Notes under the pieces: model-generated
Database searches by the model: none
Told to the model about the DNA's origin: nothing
What the model saw: the letters and a program-made list of their open reading frames with translations, nothing else
Shown here: in pieces, positions 24,238 to 36,945 of the stretch
Layout of the letters: every line of letters starts with the position of its first letter
Position numbering within the stretch: the stretch's first letter is position 1
Position numbers and translations under genes: made by a program
Source: Trichobilharzia szidati
Taxonomy: Eukaryota; Platyhelminthes; Trematoda; Strigeidida; Schistosomatidae
Direction: 5' to 3'
Length of the DNA stretch: 64,000 nucleotides
NCBI GenBank assembly: GCA_944472155.2
Contig: OX235279.1
Location: 159,114,199-159,178,198, forward strand

Positions 24238-24975
24238 TTCTATCCTTCGTGTTGACTGTGAATGTGAATTCGTATTAACACCACTTAGTTACACGATCAC
24301 TTATTCAATCCTGTTTCACACATGCATATCAAACTGAATGGAATGAACTCGTTATGATTTTGCATATTTTCTTCATTGCCAATCCCCAAGGTGTTTCGTC
24401 ATTTTTATGTATTTTGCCCTCTAATGTCCTCATGTACAACATTTTCCGATTTTCGAGAGACGTCGATTTCGTTACATTACATGTGTATGTAATTTCCGGT
24501 GCTCGTTGTATTTTGCTGCGTTGACTGTACTTCTTATCTAATGTACCATCCTGAATTTTGATTGCTATTTGAGACTTTCATTCCGTGACGAACTGACAAC
24601 CGATGAAATAAAGTGGATCTGCTTCATCCTCCTCCCTCTGTTCTTATTTCTTCGTTCACATTCGGTTTTGGAAATTGTATGTGCAGTAAACGATAAAGCA
24701 TGCTAATATAATTGCATGATCAACATCCTAGATTTCTCTCCACATTACTCATGTCACTTCACATGCGTTCACATCACTTCAACAACATGAAAGTTTCACA
24801 TGGTGACATTTTCACAGTATGATGTACATGTGACTGACCTGATGTTCACACACTGAATCATATTTCACAATACGGAATAAGGTGTATGAGGTACTTCAGT
24901 GTATGAAACTCATCACCATCAAATGTCATCATCCGGTGATGTCCAGAGAGCTAGCCTATTTCGGCATTACATCCA
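24238..24975 (+). repeat. Unit X, copy 2, right part
   Basis: Continues the unit interrupted by the PLE. It aligns with 36241-36945 with clearly more substitutions and small indels than the left part. It ends near the CGGCATTACATCCACC phrase, after which RTE sequence begins (copy 3 instead enters unique DNA). No coding potential recognised. Confidence 0.85.
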
Positions 24976-24999
24976 CCTTGTTCTGGTGAGATTTTTTAT

Positions 25000-26135
25000 C
25001 CATTACAGCCTTCGTTCTCTCAAGGATGGCGAAACTGATTATTTTCCTTGGCGTTGACTAGAGCATGATCCATCGCGTGTTCTTGAAGAGGCCTATGTCT
25101 CCCTTCTCTGCGAGTAGGTACGTTTCCTTCCTTCCAAACATTTTGCAACAGTGGCGCTAGCATATCCTCTGCGATCTCTTGGTTCGTTCGCAGTGATTCA
25201 GTGGTACATACTTCTGGTAGTGCCCCTTAACCGTACACCAGCAGCTTAATCGCATTCAAGATTTCTGCTTTCTTTGGAGGATTGGTGTCCACTGACAGTT
25301 CAGTGTCTGTTGTTGGGGGTATTTGTGGGCGAGTTGCAGGTTATGATCGATTCAAGAGTCCTTTAAAGTGATCAACCCATTGTTTTATTTGTTTCTTCTC
25401 CTTTTTGATCACGTTCCCTTGAACATCTTCAATAGGTTCCTCCTGTATTGATCTCTTCGCGGATGGAGACCTGGCTATCTGATATAATGTTCTGAGGTCT
25501 CTTCTACCTGCGGCATGTCTGTTCTGCTTCAGTTGCCAGTGTGTCATAGAATTGTCTGTTATCTTTCCTGGCACTCTTCTTCACTTCTTTGCTTAGTGCG
25601 TTGTAGATTCACCCCAGCTTCTCCCTCTGTTGTTCATCTTTGCATTGAGTCACCTTCTCTTTCAACACACTCCTCTCCTCTCTTCGATTAGCTTCCAGGC
25701 AGGTGTCCGTTGAGAGCCATTCCTTGTCTTGCCTCTTCTTTCTTTTTAAAACGGTGGCGCATGTGTCCATTAATATCTCCTTCAGTGAGTTCCAATGTCT
25801 TTCCTCTCACACGGGTTTCCTCAGTGACACTGCGTACTGCTTCCGACTTGGCTCTTACCTGATCTGTATTGAAGTATTCCTTGTAGTTTTGTCCTTTAAT
25901 TTCTGACTATCGAAATTGTATTGTGGTCTGTCTCCAGTTGTTCCGAAGGATTTCAGCTTCACCTTGAATGCTGCTTTATTTTGATGATGGTCAGAGCTCA
26001 CATCTGCGCCACTTATCAACTTTGTATCCCATGGCCTGTGTCTCCACTTTCTTGAGCAACATTGAGATGTAGTGTATCTGGTTTTTGGTGTGTCCATCAG
26101 GCGGAATTCATACTGCGTGGTGTTTATCCTTGCGC
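25000..26135 (-). pseudogene. RTE linker and start of RT, decayed
   Basis: Minus-strand RTE. 26097-25855 keeps the end of the endonuclease (GADVSSDHHQNKAAFKVKL). 25574-25341 gives the linker ending in QWVDHFKGLLNRS, then broken RT blocks down to about 25000 (TDTELSVDTNPPKKAEI, LAPLLQNVWKEG). 26135-25385 is the inverted counterpart of 11653-12391. Beyond that this copy keeps RTE sequence that the other has lost. Confidence 0.8.
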
Positions 26136-27474
26136 TTTTTAATAATAATAATAATCACTTTATTCCACAACAATAACAATTTACAGCATGGAATTTTCAG
26201 CGTTTCATTTTACATATTGCATTGGTTTAGCTCTTTTTATAATTATATAAATGTATAAAATTTTAAAAATATTAATAGTTAATAGGAAAAATAAAAACCC
26301 CAACAAAATACACCATTTCTAGGTCATAGTGAATAATAAATAAATAATATAACAAATCACACATGCAATAATATGCATCATTACATTTTTTAGTTTAGTT
26401 AATGATTTAGAAGTTGTAAAAGTTCTTTTCTGATATTCGTCTCTTCACACAATACTCGTGCCAAATATGGTACGGTCGAATTTTTATATTTTGTAGTACG
26501 AGCATAAATGTTTATGAAATTTCTTCTGGTCTTACCCGAAGAGATACAAGGAAACAAATGTGAATAAAGAGGATGTTCACTATCAGACAAAATAACTTTA
26601 GCTAAGTGTTTACAAGAATTCAAATGCCTATTGACAACAGTGTCGGTTAGTTGAGTCAAAGGGATAGCACTGACCCTACTTACAGCCCTCAATGTTCTTC
26701 GTAGTATTATATGGTCTTTTTTGAGTAGCCCAGGGAAGAATAATGGGGAACAATAAAGAATAATGGGCAAAACACATGAATTAATAAATTGTATGAGAAG
26801 AGATTGGGTTATACCTGAGTGCCTCAACTTCTTTATGTAATAAGTCAGACGGAAAACTTTCGTAGAAACTATAAGAATATGAGACGACCAGCAAAGGTTT
26901 GAAGAGAAACTAATGCCAAGATAAGAAACACTTGACTTACTCTCTATCATGGTACCATCAATATTACAACAATCATGAGATTGGATCAATCCATGCATGT
27001 CTTTTTCATTTCTCAAGCTGAAATCAACAGTATTACATTTAGTTGGATTTAGTTTAAGACCATTTGAGCTAGACCAATCCTTAACTTCAGCTAAGAAGCC
27101 ATTCATATGGGAACAATCCAATGTGGAAACTACAGGGACAGAAACGGTCAGATCATCAGCATACTTAATGAAGTTAACGTTGGGTGAGTTCGGAAGGTCA
27201 TGCAAAAAGAAAGAGAAAAGAAATGGAGAAAGTACTGCTCCTTGAGGCACACCACTTTCAGTTAGCTGAGAAGTGGAGCGCTTTCCAGCCAAAACAGTAT
27301 GCTGTTTCCTATCCTTAAAATAAGAAGACAGCCATCTAGTTGCCCAGGACTCTGTCTGTGCTGAAATCATCTTTCCTAATAAAAGTGTCCTAGGAACAGA
27401 GTCAAAAGCTGCAGTATAGTCTAAAAAAGCTGTTCGAACGAACTTAGCACCCTTATCAAGGCAGGAAACAATAT
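26136..27474 (-). mobile_element. Young 5'-truncated family B LINE insertion
   Basis: A 1338-bp block missing from the inverted partner at 11652/11653. It is open on the minus strand from its 5' junction (27474) to the stop at 26399; the first Met is at 27370, giving 323 codons. RT motif A is present just upstream of that Met (FLDYTAAFDSVPR), then ESGVPQGAVLSPFLFSFFLH, the catalytic KYADDLTVS, GLKLNPTKCNTVDF and SVSYLGISF. The C-terminal part has INSCVLPIILYCSPLFFPG and TVPYLARVLCEETNIR. The 3' UTR ends in an (ATT)n tail at the junction. There is no clear target duplication. The undamaged frame suggests recent arrival; the endonuclease and N-terminus are missing. Confidence 0.9.
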
Positions 27475-28296
27475 TGTCTTTCGGGCCACCAAATCATCGA
27501 AGGTGCAGAAAACTGAAAAGGGTTCTCCATTGCCATTCATTTTGCTAAGCGACAGACACTTCCTCCATGATGAGTTCTCTCCTTGTATTGTTTGCTTCCA
27601 GTTTGGCTGGCATTCATATCACCCATAAGCATTTTGATGTCACCATTCAGGATGTTGTCCAATACTGTTTTTACTTGTCTAGAGAAATCCTCCTTCCTCT
27701 CCACTAGGTTTGCGCTGTTTGTAGACGTGCGGCATTGGCTTCCTTCCTTTCGAGTTCAACCTTTCTGCCATAACCCTGGAGGAGATAGGTTCCCACAGTA
27801 TATGAGTTTTGGCTGCAACTGGTGACATCATGATAGCCACTCGCTGCTCGTGGTTGTCATGCGGATGAGTGGAGCAGATTACCGATTCTCCAGTTGAAAA
27901 TTTCGATATTCCACAACTGTTCTACCTGCTCTCACAGATTCCTGCCAATTCTTATCCATATCTTCTCATTTCTTTGGCAACCTGTGGAGCCTTCCCAGCT
28001 TCGTGCATTGTCCGATTCCTATTACCGCTTTCATCAAGAGAAGGCACATCGGTTGGCTGACTGGCTTGCTGAAGGTTTTCACCAACCGGTGTCATTTTAT
28101 TTGTATGGAGAGAAGAATACGTTTTTTTATTTTAAATATTCTTCTTTTACTTTGAAGTTCCTCTAGCAATTTGATTTGTTTACCGGGGTTGGTTTGCTAG
28201 ACTCATGCCCAACCCTCCTTCTTTTACTCGTCTTAGGACTTGCTAGAAAACTATTGACCTAGTGACTTAAACGAGGTGGACGGCCCAGTTAAACCA
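27475..28296 (-). pseudogene. RTE 5' UTR and endonuclease, inverted copy
   Basis: Inverted counterpart of 10830-11652, with the same broken endonuclease blocks (MHEAGKAPQVAKEM and DNHEQRVAIMM). Separated from the rest of the RTE by the family B insertion. Confidence 0.85.
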
Positions 28297-28355
28297 CCTA
28301 AATAAGCAATTAGTTATCAGTGAGAGAACTTGAAAATGTCATGAATGGTGAACTG

Positions 28356-28566
28356 AGTAGTATATTTTTTTAATATTTTATTATAGCTTGATTCCACACA
28401 GTATTTCGGTACAAGTATGAAATTTTCAGCATGTGATATCGGTAGCCCAAATTTGGCAGGCCGACCATAGATATCAGGTGTGCATCGGCGGGGGATCGAA
28501 CCTTGGACCATGTACATGGTCGGCGGGAGTCCTAACCTCTGTGCCACCTACGCACGTAATCATTTT
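28356..28566 (-). mobile_element. tRNA-derived SINE, inverted copy
   Basis: Mirror copy of 10560-10770, with the same A box and B box on the minus strand. Confidence 0.7.
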
Positions 28567-28620
28567 AATAATAGTGAAACAAGTCAAGATACTGGTAGTG
28601 GAGAAAGACAGTTTTAAATG

Positions 28621-29051
28621 GATTGTCTAAAGTGCATAAGATGGATGTCCCACTTCGACCTATCGTAGACGTAGTCAACTCATCATTTCATCAGATATTC
28701 TTGAACGGGTAAGAGACCTATAGCAAGGTAAAGCCTTAGTGATACATTTGACTTGATCGTTTTAGTAAAAGATATCAATGTGTTTGGAAGGAAAATGCCT
28801 TCTATAGATATCACCTCTTTGTTCACAAGCATTCCCCTGACAGAGACTGCCTTATCTACGAATATACTGGGACAAACAACGAAGAAATTTGGCTTCCCAT
28901 CAACTACGTTTAGGAAATACTTACTTAGATATATAAGTGTAGTATCCAGTTCAAACTCAGTGGACAAATCTACGTACAGAAAATGGTGTGGTCATGAGGT
29001 CTCCTCTTGGTCAACTGTTAGCTGACTGCTTCATGGCATGAATGACTGCTG
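28621..29051 (+). pseudogene. PLE RT fragment, inverted copy
   Basis: Mirror copy of 10075-10505, showing DITSLFTSIPLTETALST at 28816 onward and SPLGQLLADCFMA near 29000-29040. Confidence 0.72.
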
Positions 29052-29065
29052 TTTGAAATGTCCAA

Positions 29066-30854
29066 CACAGTAATAATAAGAAATGATAATTTGATTTATT
29101 CCCGAACAGCACTAATGTTACAATGTGGAATTTTCAGCATTTGGTACATTACTGCATCTGATTTTATCGAATGATATTCAAAACAGTTATAAAGATAATA
29201 TTATGGGATTATTAATGGCAGTTCTTATTTGATTTTAATTAGTAGGGACAGAAAGATCATAAACATACAAAAAATTGTAAAATAATGGTAATTTTGTTAG
29301 TAACTAAGAATGTCAGTTAATTGAGACAGTGCAACCACAGATTACAAATAGGAGATAATAAAAAGGCCTCTATCAAACAGAACACGTACCAAATATGGTA
29401 TCGTTGAGTCTTTGTACTTGGTAGTACGAGCATATAATCATTTGTACTGACTTCTGGTTCTACTAGATGAGATACAAGGGAAGAGTTGGGAATAGAGAGG
29501 GTGTTGCAGGTCAGACAATATGGATTTAGACCATTTATCACATGAGTTTAGATGTCTTTCAGCTAATCTAGCGAAAAGCTGACTAAGTCGCACATCACTT
29601 GCACTACTGACAACCTTTAATACCCTTCTCCTCAATATGACATAGTCCTTTTTCAGTAGCCCGGGAAGGAATTAGGGTGAGCAGTAAAGTACAATAGGTA
29701 AGACACAAGAATAAAAGCATAGGTTGAGTGATTCCAGATAATTTTTGCTTCCTAATGTAGTAGCTTTGACGGAAAATTTTCTTGGAGATCGACAAAATAT
29801 GGGGTGACCAAGTAGGATCAGAATATAGAACTATATCAAGGTATTCTGTGCTAGGTTCAGTTTCTATTACAGTCCCCTCAAGGATACGAGCATCGTGTGT
29901 ATCAACCACTCGTTGTACATCACGTTTACGTCTAAAGAAGAAGTCGACAGTCTGGAATTTTGAGGGATTTAACGTAAGACCACTTAGCTTAGACCACCAA
30001 CTGATGTCTGACAAAATGCTATTAAGTTTGCTACTGTGAGAGTGGTAGTTAACAGAAAGCGAGATGGTCAGATCATCAGCGTATTTGACGAAGCTGATTT
30101 CAATAGAAAGAGGTAAGTCATGTGAGAAGAAAGAAAAAAGAAAAGGAGAGAAAACAGCACCATGGAGAACACCAGGTTTGGTAAGCAAGGCGGAGAAGGA
30201 TTCACCCTTATACACAGTGTACTGCATTCTATTTGAGGAATAAGGATGCAACCAGTTAACAGCCCAGGACTCGGTTTGCGTAAGGGAAGGCTTATTTAAC
30301 GAAAGGCATCCAGGCACTGAGTCAAAACCAGATGTGTAGGCAAGGAAGGTACAACGTGCATATTTGGCTCCTTTGCCTAAGGAGGAGACAATGTTATGTA
30401 TGACTTAATACAGCGGCAGCATCTAAAGTATTTCTGCCTTGCCTATAAACGAACTGTTCGGGATAATCAGACTTATACAGAGAGTATAAGGTTGAGTAAG
30501 AGTAATTTCTCCACTTATTTCAAAAAAGGAGAGGAAATTGCAATAGGTCTAAATTCAACACTAAGACCAGAACCTAATTTGGGTACAAGTATTGCTTTAA
30601 TGTATTTCCACGCAGTAGATACAACGTTACTGGGAAAGGAAGTATTGAAGATGCTTGTAAGTTGGTAGCATAAAATATCAGCATATCTCTTGAGGACAAC
30701 AGCAGTTACACCATCAGGTTCTAGGAAGATTTTACAGATTTCAAACATTTGAGAACCTCAAAAGTGTTAAGACCATGGAAGTCACTGACCTTGTTGTTTT
30801 TCACATTAGGGACAAAAGCATCTTTAGGAGAACAAGTGAAAGACTTTTTGAGGG
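29066..30854 (-). pseudogene. Family B LINE RT region, inverted copy
   Basis: Mirror copy of 8272-10060. The 237-codon frame (30317-29604) differs from its partner at only a couple of residues (KGESF for KDESF, NSILS for NSLLS). Confidence 0.8.
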
Positions 30855-31107
30855 GGTTGGTGTTCCCTGGTAGCTCTGTCTCCGTTGTTGGTATTGCTGA
30901 GCGCGTTGTAGGTGGTGATCGATTTAGGAATCGTTTGAAGTGTTCAGCCCAGTGTTTCCTTTGCTCCACTTCTTTGTTGAGTGACTTTCCATTGTCATCC
31001 TTCACCGGCTTGATTTGTGTCAAACGTCTGACCGATAGGTACCTAGTAGTTTGGTAGAGTGTTGCGAGGTCTCCTTTGCCTGCAGCTTGTTCTGCCTCAC
31101 TTGCCAT
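30852..31107 (-). pseudogene. RTE linker fragment fused to family B sequence
   Basis: Duplicate of 15547-15802. The frame starting at 31107 reads RTE residues up to TELPGNTNP and then runs across the join into family B residues (KKSFTCSPKDAFVPNVKN). The 128-codon chimera is a junction product, not a gene. Confidence 0.85.
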
Positions 31108-31900
31108 GATTTCATTCCAAATCCCCGTTTAGTGGCATTTCTTGCTTGTTCCAAATTCCTATTGGGAAATAAATATGCCTATCTAGTCTTTTCAGGTTGT
31201 CGGTGTCATCTATGGTTGGCACCCATCTGTAATTCGGGATATCAGATCAACACAGGAGAATCCTTTAAGGTGGTGAACAGACATAGTACTTCACTACTGC
31301 CTAGAACTACTGAAGCTGTGACCATCCGAAGAGTGAAACCAGCTACCAGCTTATTACTAGTTTGCTAAAGACTGATTCTTTCACCTTAACTCATCTAAAT
31401 TTCAATTCATCATATGACGCAACCTGATATTTGAATTCACCTATTTTCTTAGTAACTGTATTAATATCATTGTTATCCCTGAACTCTTTCACTGTTATTT
31501 AGACTGAGTAACTTATCAGATAATTGCGTCACTGTCTCCCCATATGCGTGAACCACCCTGAAATTTCAAACCATTCTTCTTTTTACAATACATAATGTCT
31601 CTATTATTTTCCATAAGTTGTAAGTTCGACTTCCTGTGCAGTATATGTCTCGTCTTCATTTCCGCCATATCATTCCACTGTTTTAAAAATCAACGAGGTA
31701 CTCAAAGTATGTCTAAATTATGTTACACTGATTGTTTATAAGGTTTGTTGTTCAGAACGTATGCATGTAGAGAAAACCCCATGATATAGAATAAATTTAA
31801 TAAATAAATAAATAAATTAATTAATTAATAAATTACTAATAAGTAAATTAATAATGATTTAATAAATAAATTAATTAATTAAATAAATAAAAGAAATAAG

Positions 31901-32850
31901 TCAACTGCACTTATACAAGAGATACGTAGATGATACGTTTATAATCTGTGATGAAAAATGTGATTTAGATTCTCTCCTTAGAACCTTCAACGCTGCGCAT
32001 CCATCAATAAGATTCACCTTAGAAGGTGAATCGAACAGCGCATTTCCATTCCTTGATGTACTACTCACCAGAAGACATGACTGTACGATCCAAAGATCGA
32101 TATATCGCAAGCCAACATGGACCAGACAGTTTATCAATTTCCAGAGCTTCGTCCGAAAGCGAAACCTGGTGCGTAAAGTACAAGGATTAGAAAAATCTGT
32201 TAGGAAGACATGATGGAGATGGAGTTAAATTTAATAAGTGAAACCCTACTAGAGAACGGGTACCCAGCAAGATTCATAGAAAAAACATGAAAGAGAAGCC
32301 TCCATCACCAAAAATCGCAACTGTTCACAAGAAAACTCTCTTGATGAACCTGAAATCCAAAGGTGACATCGCAGTGGATATTCTTATAAACCGTCTTTCT
32401 AAATGTCTGAAGAAGACATTTCCAACAGACACCTTTCGTATCATATTCTCCAGCAGACAGTTAATCCAGTCTAACGCTAAGGACAAGATACCGCTTTTGG
32501 CCACTTCAATGTGTATTTATAAGTTTACTTGCTCGTGAGGAGCAAAGTATATGGGCCGTACGCAACGACAAGTCGACAGACGTATTCTGGAACGCTGCCC
32601 AGCTTGGTTCGCCAGAGGAGAAAAGTAGAATAGCAACAGCTCGATCCTCGAACACCTTGTCATCTCCGGATATCAAGCAACCCCACATGAATGCTTCACA
32701 GTATTACACAGAGTCCCTCAATATCGTACAAAGGGACTTCGGATACGCCATCTGTACATAGCTGAAGCATTGCCTATTCGGGATCTGAAACCGGACCTCT
32801 GCATTAAAAAGCGATACATACATTCACTTGCCGTACCATGGCCAGAGTAA
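31901..32850 (+). pseudogene. Penelope-like 3' half, second copy
   Basis: Same content as 16596-17545 (YVDDTFIICDEK, FLDVLLTRRHD, YMGRTQRQ), with the same stops and frameshifts, so the damage predates the duplication. The PLE terminal-repeat-like segment follows at 33040-33195. Confidence 0.82.
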
Positions 32851-33570
32851 AGTTCTTGCTACAATTTCGCCTCTTTCTTTTATTATGTAAGTTCACTATT
32901 ATTATTATTATTATTATTAATACTTTTATAATACTTTTCCCATCATCCACATTTTATTACCACTTTATTACTGTTTATTAATAACATTGCTTTTCATACA
33001 GATTTTATACAAAAACACTTTATAGCCTTGATATAAGAATAAAACTTGTGCACTGTGGTAGAGTGTAATTCCATTACGGGTAAATTTTGTCTTGATAAAG
33101 TCTCACAGTGTTATACAGTAATGTTTACTGATGACGTTTCGAGCACAATTTATTGCTCGTAATCATATCATAGCCTTTCCACTAGTTCCTGTCCATTCTA
33201 AACGAGCGTGTTGATTAGTCATTATCTCACACTTATTACGTCATGCCAACTTCTGTCTCCTTTCTAACTTACAGTTAGTCATCCCTTCTTACACCTTACA
33301 TTATGTAATACAGTTTTTCAAGGACAAAGTTTACCAGTATCTGATTGGTTTAAAGATTTCTTTGTTAATTATAATTACGATTATACAGCTCATGAAAATG
33401 AATCATCGAAAAGAAAATTTTCTTCGGTGTTTGTGCCTTTTTCTTATGACTCAATATGGAAATATTTCGTTCATTAAATTAATTCTATTCTGCAAACGTT
33501 GTTCTAAGTGCATTATTCAGAAATATCAAGGGTACTGACTGTACGAGACTAACGTAAAAAGTTGTAACAT

Positions 33571-33995
33571 GTTGTCATTCCTTTTGGTTACGAGTGCAAG
33601 GCAGGGTTCAGCAGCACATCTCTATTACACCCTCTTCTCTACTGTCTCTTATAGCTGGATTCACAATCAATGACAAGCAGTAATCTCCGCCGCACATGAT
33701 CTCCTCCATGTTGCACTCAGACGCACTAGTCATCATTCCCTATTCGTATTCCACTCAAGCAGTCACCTGGAGAGAAATGTCACTCAACGGTATCCTCAGT
33801 GAATTTTCCATCTATGTCAATTTCTTTTGGCATATTTGTTGCGCAACAGGTTGTTGGTTGGTTCTCTGTCTGACATAACTGCATGGTGCTTACCCTTTCT
33901 GACGAACTGATCTTCAGTACTGAGGGAAAGTGGCTGTTGATGAACGTCTACAGTATCCTGTTAGAAGTGTTTCTCGTGACGCTGCGACGATCTCT
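33571..33995 (-). pseudogene. Decayed RTE 3' end, second copy
   Basis: Copy of 18266-18690. Confidence 0.55.
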
Positions 33996-34325
33996 AGAGC
34001 TTCTGATGAATTTATTAAATTCTGCAATATAAAAATTCTATGCTTGTTTACGGAATAACCAGTTTTGTTTGTGAGAAAGAATCAAAAGCAACGGGCTGGA
34101 AATATAGAGAGGGGTTGATATATGCAAACAAAAAATACGCTTGGCAGTAAAATTTAGTATCCTAATGTTAAGATGAGAAACATAAATATCAGTTCCACAA
34201 CGACCTAAACAAATAGACAATAGATACAAAACCACTTCAAACGTCACTTACAGTAGTTTGATTTCTGACGAACGAAACCATAGGGCACTTATCATAAACA
34301 TAGAAATAATAAAATTATTCCTTCT

Positions 34326-36945
34326 GCCTGACAAACTTTCCGTGAAATCATTCAACACGAACATTGCGAAGGAGACAATGACTTGTAACATCGTCCTGAC
34401 GAATGTGAATGCAACGCAAGCAACATCATCTCTGCATCTCTTTGACTCAGGTGTAATTATTCGAGAGGACAAGAGTGCCTCTGATGGTGATAAAAGCGAC
34501 AAGAAACAGTTATCTTCACCACAACGTGTGCACTCATAAAGCAGTGTGTGGCCTCGACAAATCAATACGAAAGACAGGTGGTTTCAGAAATTCTCCTGTG
34601 AACATGTTATCTCGAGGCACAGAGACGAGAAGAAGGGGAATATTTATCAGCGTTTATCACTCAGTATTCTTAGTTTCCCTGCACCGTAATAAAAACACAC
34701 ACGTACATTTGATCTTTGAGAATAAACATCTCGATGATGCCTTCGATGTGAGTTCGACATTTGGCGACTGTCAATTGAAGTTATGACGCAAATCTATCCC
34801 TGAAGAAGAAGAATCGTCAATCTCGTGCAGCAGGATTCCAATGAGTGATTGAGTGTTGTCTCGAAATCTCAATGGTGTCATTATCCACGGAATGTAGAGG
34901 CAGTTTGATTGGAGCAATGCGTGCTCAACGTTGATGACCAGTAGAAATCTTCACCATCTCAACAAATTTGCTGTCATCAAAATCAGTAGAGTGTGATATG
35001 CATGACAAGCTGACGATTCGGACTGAACGATTGGCATTCTCATGTGTGAAGGTTGAGATGATTTTCACAAAATAAGTGGATGAGTATGATTGGATTTCAC
35101 GCTGCATTTCCCTACACCACAATGCAAGTAAGCAGAAGATTGAAAATTGACACCATGATTGTCTGACAAATATATGTGGAGAATATTTTTGGTATCATTC
35201 GTTCGCACCACATATATCTCCTCTCTCCCATGAATCATATGTGTGCAGGAATTCGCTCAGTGTTAGCGAAAAATGGAAGGATTCATCGAGTTCCCTGAAT
35301 AAACAGTATCAATGAATGCCATGAGATACCATGAGATAGATATCAATTCCGTCTGGCTGTCACAACGCGTTTGTTCAATGCTTCTACAAATTTCGGACGT
35401 TGTTGGCCCACAAACTAGTCACAACTCCCGACATCTCAATTTGCTTCGGAAATAGATTAACCATGATTCAGTGTGCATTCAGAACTACGTGAAATGAAAT
35501 TTGCACTGAGAGAGTCAATAATTTCTGGGAACAAGCAACCTGCTCACATTCAATATGATAGCGATTCTCGATACTGCGATCGGTGTGCAACAGATGAGTA
35601 GCGGTGAGCGTGTTCATGATATCTTCCTTGTGATGTGTCAGTGTTGACGAGATAATCATCCTCAGAGTCACCAATTATGAATTCCACTGGAAATATTTCA
35701 ACTGAGCCGGCATGAAATCGGCCACAACAAGTCAGCCAACATGTTGTTGGTGTGTTTGGTTTGCCTAACTTTGATTGCGTTTGCGTAGAAACATGTTGTG
35801 CTGTTCTTCTGAATGCTCACATTATCTGTCACCGAGTGTCGTTGGCTACTCAGTCATATATCGAATGAGATGTGTGGTACACTAGACATGTGTTTCACAC
35901 TCTTTTATGATTGGTTGTCGATAAAGTGAGTGATGAATTGTGCATGCATACATGACCACACAATACACCATGATCTATTTATTTTCAACATTGTCAAATC
36001 AACTGAAGTCGATGTTCTGTCGAAGACTCTTTGAGAAACATCATGTTACCTGGAGAAGAGATTTTATGCACCAGCGTTTTGTCTGCTTCACGTGTGGCAG
36101 ACGCCTCAACGTTTTACAAGATGAACAACTAACACGGCAGTTGAGGCCATGTGAATCAAGTGTGTAAATATTGATTTGTGTATTCCAGAGAAAGCTCTGC
36201 TATTTGTCTCTTCATCTCTACTTACTTCTATCCTTCTTGTTGGCTGTGAATTTTGATTTGTGGTGACACCGCTTAGTTACACGATCACTTATTCAATCCT
36301 GTTTCACACATGCATATCAAACTGGATGGAATGAACTCGTTATGATTTTGCATATTTTCTTCATTGCCAATCTTCAATGTGTTTCGTCATTTCATGTGTT
36401 TTGCCCTCTGATATCTTCAAGTACAAAATTTTCCGCTTTCCTGGAGATCTGGATTTCGTTACATTACATGTGTATATAATTTCCGGTGCTCGTTGTACTT
36501 CTTATCTAATGTACCATCCTGAATTTTGATTGCTGTTTGAGATTTTCATTCCGTGACGAACTGACAACCGACGAAATAGAATGGATCTGCTTCATCCCCC
36601 TCCCTTTCTTCTTACTTGTTCGTTCACATTCACGTTTGGAAATTGTGTGTGCAGCAATCGATAAGGCATGCTAATACAGTTACATGATCAACATCCTAGA
36701 TTTCTCTCCACATTACTCATGTCACTTCACATGCGTTCACATCACTTCAACAACATGAAAGTTTCACATGGTGACATTTTCACAGTATGATGTACATGTG
36801 ACTGACCTGATGTTTCCACACTCTATCATATTTCACAATGCTGAATAAGGTGGATGAGGTACCTCAGTGTATGGCACTCATCACTATGAAATATCATCAT
36901 CCCGTGATGTCCGGAGAGCTAGCCTATTTCGGCACTACATCAACC
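34326..36945 (+). repeat. Unit X, copy 3 (uninterrupted)
   Basis: Longest uninterrupted copy of unit X. 34326-36151 is nearly identical to 19021-20850 plus the inverted copy at 4977. 36152-36945 matches 20855-20948 joined to 24238-24975 at lower identity. The sharp drop in identity at 36151 marks the recent duplication's boundary inside an older repeat. No protein function recognised. Confidence 0.88.

Larger units (their letters stand above)
27474..30854 (-). repeat. Partner arm of the 3381-bp inverted repeat
   Basis: Reverse complement of 8272-11652. It joins the direct duplication (from 30852) with about 3 bp of shared G, which looks like a microhomology join between two copied segments. 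Confidence 0.95.
30852..36155 (+). repeat. Direct duplication, copy 2
   Basis: Copy of 15547-20850. It includes the unassigned 31108-31788 segment, the TTAA tract (31789-31897), PLE fragment, RTE end and unit X. It lacks the PLE that interrupts copy 1's neighbourhood. Confidence 0.95.

Noticed and set aside
30721..31107. 128-codon frame as a real gene
   Set aside because: It is a chimera across a duplication junction, RTE residues followed by family B residues.
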